A stretch of DNA of 23,247 nucleotides from a virus. Within the stretch, counting starts at the first letter, position 1. Each line of letters starts with the position of its first letter. The notes below the pieces were generated by a model. That model searched no databases, had not been told where the DNA came from, and was given only the letters and a program-made list of their open reading frames with translations. The stretch spans positions 1-23,247 of IMG/VR virus record IMGVR_UViG_3300040960_000671; one strand, given 5' to 3'. This document shows positions 8,448 to 15,578 of the stretch, in pieces. The translations under genes were made by a program, and so were the position numbers.

Positions 8448-9513
8448 GACCGAAACACAAAGCAAAACAATGGACCCGCGCCTCGCGGCCCAAACAGACC
8501 AGCTCACTAGCTTTGCTAATCAGTTGGCGAATAGCCAGTTCGACCCGTACACAGGTCAGCGTGTTGCTGGATTGTCGGGGTTAGAAGAGCAAGCTCTCTC
8601 TGGCTATGGCGCACTCACGCTACCTAGCGAGTTCCAAGAGGTCAGCAATATCTATCGCGGCATGGCCACACGCACTCCTCAAGAACGTGAGGCGGATATC
8701 GACGCGTATACACAAGCGTATACATCCAACGTAATTGACCCCACGATGGCGGCTCTAAATCGCCAGCGCGCTCAGCAACGCGTCGGCGAAGAGGCGCAGG
8801 CTATTCAGGCTGGCGCATTTGGCGGCGACCGCCGCAGCGTTTACGAGGGCGAGCGCCAAGGCGCATTCGAAGCCGCGATGGGTCAGACCCTAGGCGGCCT
8901 GCAGGCACAAGGCTACCAGCAAGCTGTGCAGCGCGCTCAAGCGGAAGACGCGCAGCGTATGCAAGCAGCTCAGGCCCTCGGTGGCCAAGCTGGAACGGCC
9001 CTACAGGCTCAGATGGGCTTGCTCGGCGGACAACTACAGGCAGGCGCACTGCCACGCAGCTTGGAGCAACAAGACCTCGAGGCGGCGTACCAAGAGTACA
9101 TACGCGGATACGAAGACCCGTTCAGAAAGTTCGGCGTCCTACAGGGTGCGCAGAGCGTTATGCCGCAGGGCTACGGAACGACGACAACGACGACCAAAGA
9201 CCCGATGGGGCAAGCTGCAAACATGTTCAGTGCGCTTGGTTCGGCTGGCGAAGGTTTTGCGGCTGTGGCGCCATTTTTGGGATTTTCGGACATACGCCTA
9301 AAGGAAAACGTGCAGCCGCATAGCGCAGTTTATGGCATCAAGTTCTACACTTGGGATTGGAATGACACAGCCAAGGCTAAAGGATTAAGCGGGAATAGCT
9401 TTGGCGTTATGGCTCAAGAATTAGAGAAAACGCATCCACACTTAGTCAAGCGCGGCCAAGATGGTTATCGTATGGTTGACTATGGCGGCTTATATCAGGA
9501 GCTAGGCGCATAA
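8437..9513 (+). CDS. Internal/ejection-type virion protein with C-terminal S74-like chaperone domain
   Basis: 358 residues, start GTG overlapping the upstream gene by 11 nt. Residues 1-275 are Gln/Ala-rich and helical (e.g. QRAQQRVGEEAQAIQAGAFGG, 113-130), as in DNA-ejection or internal virion proteins. Residues 284-358 form an intramolecular-chaperone (Peptidase_S74) type module: S-D-I-R-L-K-E-N-V at 284-292, Y-x-I-K-F-Y-T-W-x-W near 299-308, G-V-M-A-Q-E-L-E at 323-330, then MVDYGGLYQELGA. In S74 proteins the chain is cut just before the serine of SDxRxK; here that would be between F283 and S284, freeing 75 residues. The fold match is clear by motif; cleavage is inferred. Confidence 0.75.
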   Translation: MGSKTETQSKTMDPRLAAQTDQLTSFANQLANSQFDPYTGQRVAGLSGLEEQALSGYGALTLPSEFQEVSNIYRGMATRTPQEREADIDAYTQAYTSNVIDPTMAALNRQRAQQRVGEEAQAIQAGAFGGDRRSVYEGERQGAFEAAMGQTLGGLQAQGYQQAVQRAQAEDAQRMQAAQALGGQAGTALQAQMGLLGGQLQAGALPRSLEQQDLEAAYQEYIRGYEDPFRKFGVLQGAQSVMPQGYGTTTTTTKDPMGQAANMFSALGSAGEGFAAVAPFLGFSDIRLKENVQPHSAVYGIKFYTWDWNDTAKAKGLSGNSFGVMAQELEKTHPHLVKRGQDGYRMVDYGGLYQELGA

Positions 9514-10664
9514 TGGCACTACCTTTCGACCCATCTACATTCCTACCCGCAGACGCGAGCGAAGAAGAGCAAAACATCTACGGAGGCACAGACACCTTTG
9601 TTGGCGCCACAGCGACGCAAGCTGCTGGCGATCCACTAGAAGATCGAGGCATTGCAGCGGCACTACAATCTGGCAACTTGGCACCTCCAATTTCTGTCAC
9701 ACGTCCGCAGCCTTCACAGCCCCAGCAAGATAAGTTTTCAAACTTAAGTAAGGACCAGCGTCGGATGCTCGCTTTTGCGGCGCTGCGCGATGTTGGCGCA
9801 TCCCTACGCGGAGAGCAGGGTACGGCATTTCAGAGCCGTCTGAACTACTTTAACGAGCAAGCTGATATGCGACGCAAAGCGGAAGCAGCTCAGGCGCAGC
9901 TCGACATGCAGCGCCAAATCGCTGGTCAATTTGGCACCATGCCGACTGGCGAGGGTCGCATCGCAGAGCTTCAGGCGCGCAGGCAGCAACTCCTGCAGCA
10001 AGCTGCGATGAACCCAAGCATGGCGGACATGTTCCGTCTGCAGATTGCCGAGATAAATCGAGAGATTGAGCAAGCTGAGCAGCAAAAAGCGCAGGGCATC
10101 CAAGAGGCTCAAGGCGCAAGCACCGTGCTTAACACGGTCAGCGACCTATCTGCGGCGATTAGGGCAAACCCAAACATCACTGGCCCAATAGGCATGCTAT
10201 TTGGTGCGCTTCCATTCACCGAGGCAGGCGAGGCGCGCTTGACTATGGAGACGCTAAAAGCGAACCTAGCGTTTGACACACTTCGCGGCATCAAAGCTGG
10301 CGGAGCAACTCTTGGTGCGGTCAGCGCCCCAGAGCTTGCATTGCTTGAAGCGAAAGTTGCGAACCTGAATTTAAACAGAAGCCCTGAGGCTGTCTTGAAG
10401 TCGCTTGAAGAGATTGATCGCTACTATAAGCAGATCGTCATCAACGCGTATAACAAATACGGCGCAGACACTGAGCAACTTGACGCAATGTTTGGCGGTC
10501 GTCCAGCTTACGTTACAGGCGCAGAGCCGCAAGACCTACAGCAATATACATTCGAGAACGCGCCGATCGGCGAGCTTGTTTACGATGCGGAAAACGGTAA
10601 AGTCTTCAGGTACAACGGCGGCGGTCGCAACACTATGGAAGCGTGGACAGAGGTGACATTCTAA
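9513..10664 (+). CDS. Internal / DNA-ejection-type virion protein
   Basis: 383 residues, ATG overlapping the previous stop (TAATG). After a disordered Pro/Gln-rich start (about 45-75) comes a long helical coiled-coil region, residues about 78-205, rich in Gln, Ala and Arg (ERRQQLLQ-like heptads; IAEINREIEQAEQQKAQ). A second helical domain (about 210-320) has ITGPIGMLFGALPF followed by TLKANLAFDTLRGIKAGGATLGAVSAPELALLEAK, a pattern I know from phage virion proteins near ejection proteins. The last 40 residues look like a small beta module (GELVYDAENGKVFRYNGG). Position between two other large helical virion proteins suggests one of a three-protein ejection set. Exact role not visible. Confidence 0.68.
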   Translation: MALPFDPSTFLPADASEEEQNIYGGTDTFVGATATQAAGDPLEDRGIAAALQSGNLAPPISVTRPQPSQPQQDKFSNLSKDQRRMLAFAALRDVGASLRGEQGTAFQSRLNYFNEQADMRRKAEAAQAQLDMQRQIAGQFGTMPTGEGRIAELQARRQQLLQQAAMNPSMADMFRLQIAEINREIEQAEQQKAQGIQEAQGASTVLNTVSDLSAAIRANPNITGPIGMLFGALPFTEAGEARLTMETLKANLAFDTLRGIKAGGATLGAVSAPELALLEAKVANLNLNRSPEAVLKSLEEIDRYYKQIVINAYNKYGADTEQLDAMFGGRPAYVTGAEPQDLQQYTFENAPIGELVYDAENGKVFRYNGGGRNTMEAWTEVTF

Positions 10665-12991
10665 TGGCTGGACCATCTTGGGTAACGAACGAAGGCAGCG
10701 AAGCAGCTAAGCCAGCAGGGCCGAGCTGGGTAACGCAGCCTAAAGTGCCAGCGGCTCCCGAGGGTAAGGAGGTCGTCACAGACTTTGGCGACGGTAGCTA
10801 CATCCTGAAGGGTGAGGGCGGCGGACTTACATTCGTTGACCAAGTTGGCGGGTACACGACGTCCAACATTAAGACAATTACAGAGATCGCCGAGAGCAAG
10901 GGCGGGCGCCAACGCGCTGGCGACATCTATCGCGGAGAAGCTGCGCAGGAAATCGCAGGCGAGCTAGGCACGCGCGGCGCGTCAATGGCAAAAGGTGTCC
11001 CGTTTGTTCGCGGATACGTCGACCCCGCCTTCGGCTTCGCTCGTGCAGTTGGCCAAGGAATGTCTCCAACAACTGCAATGGATACGATCCGCGAGGCAGT
11101 TGCGCGTCGTGAGCAGGAGGCACCGAATACGGTTGCCGCGTCACGACTTGGCACTGGGTTGGCCGCCACGGTAGCCACAGCGCCCTCTATGACCGCCAAG
11201 ACGGTTTTAGGGCGCGCAGGTCAGGCGGCAGGCTATGGCGGCATGGTAGGCGCCATAGAGGGCCTCGTAGGCGGCTTTGGCGAGGGCTTATTCTCTCGCG
11301 ATGGCGACTTCGACAAGGCAATGGAGAAAGCCACGCGCCAAGCGGGTATCGGCGGCGCTGCGGGCCTAGGGTTCGGCATAGCGGGTCAGCCAGCCGCTGA
11401 AGGCTTAGGCGCATTGTATGGCAGCTACCTGCGTGAGCCAGTGCGCGAGGTGGTCGAGAAAATCGGATTTAAGAAGGACGCGGCCAACGCGGTCGAGGAG
11501 TTCTTGGCAATGGATGCGGCGCAGGCCGTGGAGAGCGCGGAGCAAGTCGGCCCGTATGGATCGATCTCAACGCTGGGACCGAATACCGAGGCGCTACTTG
11601 ATGCCGTCGCGAACACGCCAAGCGAAGGCGCGCGGATCGCGAAGCAAAACCTAGACGAGACAGCTTTGGCAGCGTCGCGCGATTTAACAACGCGCCTCGA
11701 TGACGTGCTGGGCGAACCAACGCCAGTGGGCGAGGGCATCATCTCGCAAAAAGCTGACATTATGATCTCGACAGCCGCTGAGCGTCGTCAGGCGTACGGC
11801 GATGCCTACGACTTTAAGATTGACGCCGACAGCGAAGGTGGAGCGGCGGTGCTGACGTCGTTTGGTAAAGTCGACCCGTCTGACCTTAGCGGCGCAAGAA
11901 CGCTACTACGCGAGGCGGGTGAAAACCCTGACTTATTAACTGGTCGTCGTATTAGCGCGGATGAGATTACAGACGCGCTTGCAGACGCCCCAGAGGGTTC
12001 AGTTGTCGTGTCAAACGCAGACGGCTCATACACCGTGCAGGCGAAGCCAACGGTCGCGACGATCGACTATGTCACGCGTCAGTTGTACGACGCAGGCATG
12101 GCGTTGAAGGCAAACAACCAGCCAACTGCAGCGATGTCCAAGATGAACTTGGCTCGCGAGCTGCGTGCAGCCTTGGACGCGGTGAACCCAGATTACGCAA
12201 AGGCACGCGCGGCGGGTAAAGACGCCATCGACCAGAAGCTCGCAGCGGACTTGGGTAACGATATTCTAAGCCCACGCGTTACGCGTGAGGACGTCGCACT
12301 GGCGATGAAGAGCGTCGACGAGGTAGGCGCAAAGCAGCTTAAGCTGGCGCTGCGTAATCGCCTCGATGAGCTGATGGCCAACGCAAAGGTCAATCCACGC
12401 GCCCGCAATGAAGCGGAAGTCGTCGAGGCTCTTGCGGCGCTGAAGGCGATGAACAACCGCGCAGTCGCTCAAAAGCTGCAGCTTGCACTTGGCAAAGAGG
12501 CAGCGGATAAGATCGGCGAGCAGATCGCGCAAACGTCTGGAGCGTTGCTACAGCAAGCTCAAGTCGCCGCAGGGTCACGCACTAACATTCGGCGCCTCGT
12601 CGATGAGCGCCTAAAAGAAATCGTAGGAGAGCCGCTAGGAGCGACCGTGGGGCGCCAAGGCATCATTCCAACGATTGCGGGTGCTGCCGCAGATACCGCA
12701 TTCAGTGGGCCAAGTCAGCGCGAGCGTATCGCGGGGCTTGCAAGCGAGATTGCGCCCGTCCTGACGCAGCGCCTAACGCCAGATCAGTTGCGTCGTCAGG
12801 CGGCGTTGATGCAGCAAATGACGGGTTACATTGATCGCGCAAGCGAAGGCGCTCGTACAGCGCGAGAGCTGACAGCGGGTGCGGCGCAAGGCTTGGGCCG
12901 CCAGCAAGCGCGGCGCGAAGAGCAAGACCCAGCGACAGTGCAGCTAATGCGCCAACTGGGCCTCGATCAATTCGTAAATCGTATGCGCTAA
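10664..12991 (+). CDS. Large internal virion / DNA-ejection protein
   Basis: 775 residues from the ATG at 10664, which overlaps the upstream stop (TAATG); a GTG at 10643 is in frame but less likely. It starts with a duplicated A-G-P-S-W-V-T motif (residues 2-8 and 18-24), then a small beta domain (DFGDGSYILKGEGGGLTFVD). Residues about 160-250 are Gly/Ala-rich and hydrophobic, a possible membrane-interacting segment (LGTGLAATVATAP; GYGGMVGAIEGLVGGFGEGLF). The rest is a long charged helical region. This layout, large size and terminal position in the virion operon fit an ejection protein such as P22 gp16 or T7-type core proteins; no lysozyme motif is seen. Its stop overlaps the convergent gene's stop by 4 nt. 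Confidence 0.68.
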   Translation: MAGPSWVTNEGSEAAKPAGPSWVTQPKVPAAPEGKEVVTDFGDGSYILKGEGGGLTFVDQVGGYTTSNIKTITEIAESKGGRQRAGDIYRGEAAQEIAGELGTRGASMAKGVPFVRGYVDPAFGFARAVGQGMSPTTAMDTIREAVARREQEAPNTVAASRLGTGLAATVATAPSMTAKTVLGRAGQAAGYGGMVGAIEGLVGGFGEGLFSRDGDFDKAMEKATRQAGIGGAAGLGFGIAGQPAAEGLGALYGSYLREPVREVVEKIGFKKDAANAVEEFLAMDAAQAVESAEQVGPYGSISTLGPNTEALLDAVANTPSEGARIAKQNLDETALAASRDLTTRLDDVLGEPTPVGEGIISQKADIMISTAAERRQAYGDAYDFKIDADSEGGAAVLTSFGKVDPSDLSGARTLLREAGENPDLLTGRRISADEITDALADAPEGSVVVSNADGSYTVQAKPTVATIDYVTRQLYDAGMALKANNQPTAAMSKMNLARELRAALDAVNPDYAKARAAGKDAIDQKLAADLGNDILSPRVTREDVALAMKSVDEVGAKQLKLALRNRLDELMANAKVNPRARNEAEVVEALAALKAMNNRAVAQKLQLALGKEAADKIGEQIAQTSGALLQQAQVAAGSRTNIRRLVDERLKEIVGEPLGATVGRQGIIPTIAGAAADTAFSGPSQRERIAGLASEIAPVLTQRLTPDQLRRQAALMQQMTGYIDRASEGARTARELTAGAAQGLGRQQARREEQDPATVQLMRQLGLDQFVNRMR

Positions 12992-13179
12992 GACGACTTT
13001 TTCGCGGCAGCTTTCTTCGCTGGCTTCGCGGCGGCTGCCTCAAGCGTCTTAATTTGCTCTCGCTGCTCCTGCAAAACGGTCGCCGCTTTCTCGCACTGCT
13101 TGAATAGCGCGAAGACGTTTGCAAAGCGGTGCGGCTGGTTTAGCGCGCGGACTAACTCTTTAAACTCTGTATCGTTCAT
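12988..13179 (-). CDS. Small protein with Lys/Ala-rich tail, convergent to virion operon
   Basis: 63 residues: a helical N-terminal part (NDTEFKELVRALNQPHRFANVFALFKQCEKAATVL; no run to the membrane) continuing into a coiled coil (EQREQIKTLEAA) and a basic tail of alternating Lys-Lys and Ala-Ala (AKPAKKAAAKKSS). Basic tails of this type bind nucleic acid in histone-like proteins, but I do not recognise the family. A good ribosome site (GAGGT, 6 nt before ATG) supports the gene. It is the only minus-strand gene in this part, and its TAG stop overlaps the TAA stop of the large virion gene (CTAA at 12988-12991) with no terminator between them. Confidence 0.65.
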   Translation of the reverse strand: MNDTEFKELVRALNQPHRFANVFALFKQCEKAATVLQEQREQIKTLEAAAAKPAKKAAAKKSS

Positions 13180-13224
13180 CTTTTTACCTCATATTACGAT
13201 GCCGTGAGATTACGGCAGATATAG

Positions 13225-13253
13225 TTGAAAAGCAAATCAAAGCACTATATGTT
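13225..13253 (+). promoter_or_regulatory. Sigma70-type promoter upstream of terminator
   Basis: TTGAAA (13225-13230), 17-nt spacer, TATGTT (13248-13253). The -10 hexamer and spacing equal those in the two repeated promoters further on. A transcript would start near 13260 and meet a strong terminator about 65 nt later. Confidence 0.5.
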
Positions 13254-13259
13254 GCGTGT

Positions 13260-13328
13260 ATCGATGGACAATCGACCAACTCACTTCACTGCTTACCTCG
13301 TCCCCGCCTTAGTGCGGGGATTTTTTTT
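13260..13328 (+). ncRNA. Candidate phage small RNA (promoter-to-terminator unit)
   Basis: No gene is visible between the promoter at 13225-13253 and the terminator at 13301-13328. The interval can form a 5-bp hairpin (TCGAT at 13261-13265 with ATCGA at 13271-13275), then a single-stranded stretch (CCAACTCACTTCACTGC), then the terminator hairpin with its U-run. That is the usual layout of a bacterial small RNA. No expression evidence exists here, and the promoter could instead read through the terminator into the next genes. Confidence 0.3.
13301..13328 (+). terminator. Rho-independent terminator
   Basis: TCCCCGC (13301-13307), loop CTTAGT, GCGGGGA (13314-13320), then eight T residues (13321-13328). 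A 7-bp GC-rich stem plus an uninterrupted T-run on the plus strand. It would end transcripts from the virion operon and from the local promoter. It stands just before the first copy of the repeated promoter, so it insulates the accessory genes. Confidence 0.9.
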
Positions 13329-13336
13329 ACTTTACC

Positions 13337-13393
13337 CCCTTGCAATCACACAGTGTTAACGCTATGTTAACAATATAAGCAATGAAGGAGACA
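13337..13393 (+). repeat. 57-bp direct repeat, copy A (promoter plus ribosome site)
   Basis: Identical over 57 bp to 17345-17401, from CCCTTGCAATC to GAAGGAGACA. It carries the whole promoter, the presumed operator and the Shine-Dalgarno of the following small gene, then stops a few bases before the start codon. The flanks and the downstream proteins are different. Confidence 0.95.
13340..13370 (+). promoter_or_regulatory. Repeated promoter copy A with CtrA-like box
   Basis: TTGCAA (13340-13345), 17-nt spacer, TATGTT (13363-13368). Across the spacer and -10 lies TTAA (13356-13359), seven bases, TTAAC (13367-13371). This equals the TTAA-N7-TTAAC consensus of CtrA, the cell-cycle regulator of alphaproteobacteria; it can also be read as the 17-bp inverted repeat GTTAAC-N5-GTTAAC, fit for a dimeric repressor. 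A factor on this box would cover the -10 and so probably represses. Promoter call good, regulator identity inferred. Confidence 0.65.
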
Positions 13394-13397
13394 ACAA

Positions 13398-13616
13398 ATG
13401 CTTAAACTTACAAAAAAATCAGCGGCACAATGGAACGGAAACGGCTTTGGCTCATCAACTGCAGAGTGGGTAGTCAAAGGTCACGAGAATATCGAAGTGT
13501 TTCAACTTGGTTTGTACTGGATCGCGGCTGACACAGCGCACGGGATGAACCGCAAAATTTGCCGCGGCGACACAAAAGCTGATGTCGTAGCGCAGCTAAC
13601 CGCTGAATTGGCGTAA
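13398..13616 (+). CDS. Small accessory protein behind repeated promoter A
   Basis: 72 residues, MLKLTKKSAAQWNGNGFG..., predicted alpha/beta: strands around TAEWVVKGHENIEVFQLG and YWIAADTA, then a C-terminal helix DTKADVVAQLTAEL. No membrane segment. AAGGAG precedes the ATG within the repeated block. It is the first gene of its unit, with a dedicated promoter, and is followed 10 nt later by another small gene. I do not recognise a family. First-position small proteins under a strong phage promoter are frequently host-takeover or anti-defence factors, but this is only an inference from position. Confidence 0.65.
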   Translation: MLKLTKKSAAQWNGNGFGSSTAEWVVKGHENIEVFQLGLYWIAADTAHGMNRKICRGDTKADVVAQLTAELA

Positions 13617-13626
13617 GGAGAACACA

Positions 13627-13851
13627 ATGAACATCGATCTAGCATACTCAATGATCAACACACTTGGCGCAATCTTCAAGGACGCGCTTGATAAGGCTGG
13701 CAAGTCTGTCGATAGCACAGTTTTAATGCACGGCATGGCAGCGTACACCAAGCTAAACTTAAAAGGCGAAGACGCGCAGCTTGACGCAGCTTACGACTTG
13801 GTCATGAATGACATGATGGAGGCCGTACGCGGCCAGTGGAGTGCGACATAA
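13627..13851 (+). CDS. Small helical hypothetical protein
   Basis: 74 residues (MNIDLAYSMINTLGAIFKDALDKAG...), predicted almost fully helical, with no clear membrane segment and no motif I recognise. AAGGAG lies 6 nt before the ATG. Its TAA stop overlaps the ATG of a 26-residue membrane peptide gene (TAATG), so the two are likely translated together. Same unit as the preceding gene, under repeated promoter A. Function unknown. Confidence 0.65.
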   Translation: MNIDLAYSMINTLGAIFKDALDKAGKSVDSTVLMHGMAAYTKLNLKGEDAQLDAAYDLVMNDMMEAVRGQWSAT

Positions 13852-13931
13852 TGGACACCGCAGAATACATCTTAATCTTTGGAACGGCCCTCGTCTGGGT
13901 CGTTTACCAATGCGCACTCATGTGGGTGTGA
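13851..13931 (+). CDS. 26-residue single-span membrane peptide
   Basis: A very short frame, MDTAEYILIFGTALVWVVYQ then CALMWV, starting on the last base of the upstream stop (TAATG). Residues 6-26 are almost wholly hydrophobic, enough for one membrane span, with an acidic N-terminus. The stop/start coupling matches the pattern used throughout this genome, which is the main reason to call it. It could be a small membrane effector. It partly overlaps alternative upstream starts of the next gene; those would be in another frame. Confidence 0.5.
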   Translation: MDTAEYILIFGTALVWVVYQCALMWV

Positions 13932-14049
13932 TCGTGTGGGCGGCGCTATGTGTCGGGCTATAGCGGGTCTGATACGACCAACAAAAACTGTCGTGACGTT
14001 ACAGAATGCCGCCCACCGCGACAATTTAGCAAAACAGAAAGTGAGTGCA

Positions 14050-14325
14050 ATGGAAACTTTTGAAATAATAAAACACAATCGCAATGACAAAGATAAAGAC
14101 GATCTGAAGAAAATTGTCATAGCTACACTTAGAAAAATGGAAAAGAAAGATAAGTTCAAAATCCCTTATGCTGTCTCATATCACTGGGCAAGAGACATCA
14201 GGGCATGGGCAAAACAAATCGGTATGCGAGTAAGAGTAGTCTATAAATGGCCCTCGGAAATCAATGAAGAAAAAAATGGTAACGCACTATTTACAGTGAC
14301 CGTTTTAGAAGATGGTAAAAACTGA
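14050..14325 (+). CDS. Small basic hypothetical protein in AT-rich patch
   Basis: 91 residues from the ATG at 14050 (METFEIIKHNRNDKDKDDLKK...). The frame is open further upstream (ATG at 13948, GTG at 14041), but those leaders look like out-of-frame DNA and 13879 would overlap the membrane peptide. A weak GTGAG lies 5 nt before the chosen ATG. The middle is a charged linker (RKMEKKDKFKIPYAVSYHWA) followed by a basic alpha/beta segment (RDIRAWAKQIGMRVRVVYKW) with the look of a small nucleic-acid-binding domain. DNA here is clearly more AT-rich than the neighbours, hinting at separate origin. The 118 bases before it hold no other gene I can support. Confidence 0.55.
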   Translation: METFEIIKHNRNDKDKDDLKKIVIATLRKMEKKDKFKIPYAVSYHWARDIRAWAKQIGMRVRVVYKWPSEINEEKNGNALFTVTVLEDGKN

Positions 14326-14546
14326 TGGAATTTTTCACAGCATTTTACATTGAATACGCAGTCAGAGGCATGGACATACAATCGTATATCCTGCTGCCCT
14401 CATATGAGGCATGTCAGGTTATGATCCGCGACAATGAAGATATGGATCAATACATGCACACAGACGGAAGCGTAGACAAGTGGTGCATCAGGACTGACAA
14501 ATTGTCTGCTAGTATTCGACCTAAGCTGCGTCCAGAAGGTGTGTGA
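14325..14546 (+). CDS. Small hypothetical protein
   Basis: 73 residues (MEFFTAFYIEYAVRGMDIQS...), starting on the last base of the preceding stop (TGATG). The chain is mixed alpha/beta with a hydrophobic N-terminus (FFTAFYIEYAV), two cysteines (CQVM and WCIR) and a charged C-terminus. The pattern of a short hydrophobic strand, then Y-E-A-C, then W-C-I is common in small phage proteins that resemble secreted or periplasmic cystine proteins, but no signal peptide is convincing. Function unknown; paired with the gene before it. Confidence 0.6.
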   Translation: MEFFTAFYIEYAVRGMDIQSYILLPSYEACQVMIRDNEDMDQYMHTDGSVDKWCIRTDKLSASIRPKLRPEGV

Positions 14547-14603
14547 TTTTGGCGATTTTTATGTTACGCTCTGGGCAAGGTAGCCAACACAAGACGACAA
14601 ACC

Positions 14604-14957
14604 TTGCCTTACAAAGACAGAGAGAAACGCGCCGCTCATGCAAAGCGCTACGGCAAGTCATGGTATCAGCGCAACCGACAGGTCACGCTAGAACGTACGA
14701 GCAGGCGCAAGAAGGAGCAGAGACGCAAGTGGGCAGAGTTCAAAGCAACTCTGTCCTGCTTGTTCTGCGACGCCACGCACCCCGCGATCATCGAGTTTCA
14801 TCACCCCGAGACGGCTGGCGAAACAAAGGTAAGTCAGCTCGTTCAACAAGGCAGCTTCAAGAAGGCGTACGCGGAAGCCGAGAAGTGCTTGCCCTTGTGC
14901 GCAAACTGCCACAGAATATATCACTGGACCGAGAGAGAGGGAGAAAGAGATGAGTGA
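14604..14957 (+). CDS. HNH endonuclease with four-cysteine zinc site
   Basis: 117 residues. The start is a TTG at 14604; MPYKDREKRAAHAKRYGKSW is the typical opening of phage HNH proteins of this group, which supports the unusual start, though the ribosome site is weak. A basic helix region (residues 1-48) is followed by the nuclease fold: C52-x2-C55, the catalytic F-H66-H67, a helix, then C99-x2-C102 with H103 and H107 (CANCHRIYH). The four cysteines would bind structural zinc and the histidines the catalytic metal. Such enzymes act as homing nucleases or support packaging. It stands alone among small genes. A longer overlapping frame (14543-14953) is a shadow of it. Confidence 0.85.
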   Translation: MPYKDREKRAAHAKRYGKSWYQRNRQVTLERTSRRKKEQRRKWAEFKATLSCLFCDATHPAIIEFHHPETAGETKVSQLVQQGSFKKAYAEAEKCLPLCANCHRIYHWTEREGERDE

Positions 14958-15150
14958 GCTAGACCCAAACGTCGCGATCGCTGAGAAAATCGTAAGCCGC
15001 GCCGAGCGCGGGCTACCGCAGGACCGCTGGATGCGTGGCGATCACGAGATGGAGGCGCTTGTGCGCGCCTACATCATCATGAAAAACTCTCTGTTCGCGA
15101 TGCACAATGACATGATCCAACGCGGATCAGATGCCATGGATATCGATTAA
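14950..15150 (+). CDS. Small hypothetical protein after HNH gene
   Basis: 66 residues, ATG inside the end of the HNH gene (8-nt overlap), with GAGAGGGAG upstream. Sequence MSELDPNVAIAEKIVSRAER...: helical, acidic, with RWMRGDHEMEALVRAYIIMKN in the middle and a short acidic tail. No family recognised. Its TAA overlaps the stop of the convergent amidase gene (TTAA at 15147-15150), leaving no room for a terminator, so plus-strand transcripts probably run antisense into the lysis genes. Confidence 0.6.
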   Translation: MSELDPNVAIAEKIVSRAERGLPQDRWMRGDHEMEALVRAYIIMKNSLFAMHNDMIQRGSDAMDID

Positions 15151-15578
15151 GACATCCACTCGCCAACGTCAAAGCACGGGCACGCCTTAGACGCATAGTC
15201 GTTGTGGCCTGACACCGTGCTGATCGTTGGGAACTCTTCCTTCAAGCTCTCGATCAACGCGCGCAACTCGCGATCCTGATCCGCTGTGAAGTTATCCAAG
15301 AAGGCGTCGTCGGCTGCGCCGCCGCGTCCACCGACCAACGCGATCCCGATTGAACCCTTGTTGCGCCCCTTTGTGTGAGCGCCAGTGCGCGTGATCGGGC
15401 GCCCTGCGGCAATCTGGCCATTACGATGCACGATGAAGTGGTATCCGATGTCGCTCCAGCCGCGCTCTTCAGTGTGCCAGCGGCGGATTTCTTTCACGAC
15501 GTCAGCGGCCTCCTTATCGGCGTACCACTTAGGATTAGTTGCCGTGCAGTGCACGACGATTTCGTTCATGTCTCTCAT
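15147..15578 (-). CDS. Endolysin: N-acetylmuramoyl-L-alanine amidase (T7 lysozyme type)
   Basis: 143 residues of the Amidase_2 zinc family, which cuts the bond between N-acetylmuramic acid and L-alanine in peptidoglycan. Active-site residues align with T7 lysozyme: H10 (VVHCTAT), Y46 (DIGYHFIV), H125 (SGHNDY), K131 and C133 (KACPCFDV), corresponding to T7 H17, Y46, H122, K128 and C130. Spacing H-x7-C is conserved. The start ATG at 15578 has GGAGGG 6 nt upstream and overlaps the holin stop as ATGA. No signal peptide, so export depends on the holin. Length is close to T7 lysozyme (151 aa). Whether it also inhibits an RNA polymerase, as in T7, cannot be told. Confidence 0.93.
   Translation of the reverse strand: MRDMNEIVVHCTATNPKWYADKEAADVVKEIRRWHTEERGWSDIGYHFIVHRNGQIAAGRPITRTGAHTKGRNKGSIGIALVGGRGGAADDAFLDNFTADQDRELRALIESLKEEFPTISTVSGHNDYASKACPCFDVGEWMS

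Noticed and set aside
13201-13216. Hairpin GCCGT-N6-ACGGC as terminator
   Set aside because: Only five pairs and no T-run on either strand.
14537-14565. Promoter before the HNH gene
   Set aside because: TATGTT at 14560-14565 matches other -10 elements here, but no acceptable -35 stands 15-18 nt upstream.
14543-14953. 136-codon plus-strand frame
   Set aside because: Overlaps the HNH gene in another frame; the HNH frame has all zinc and catalytic residues.
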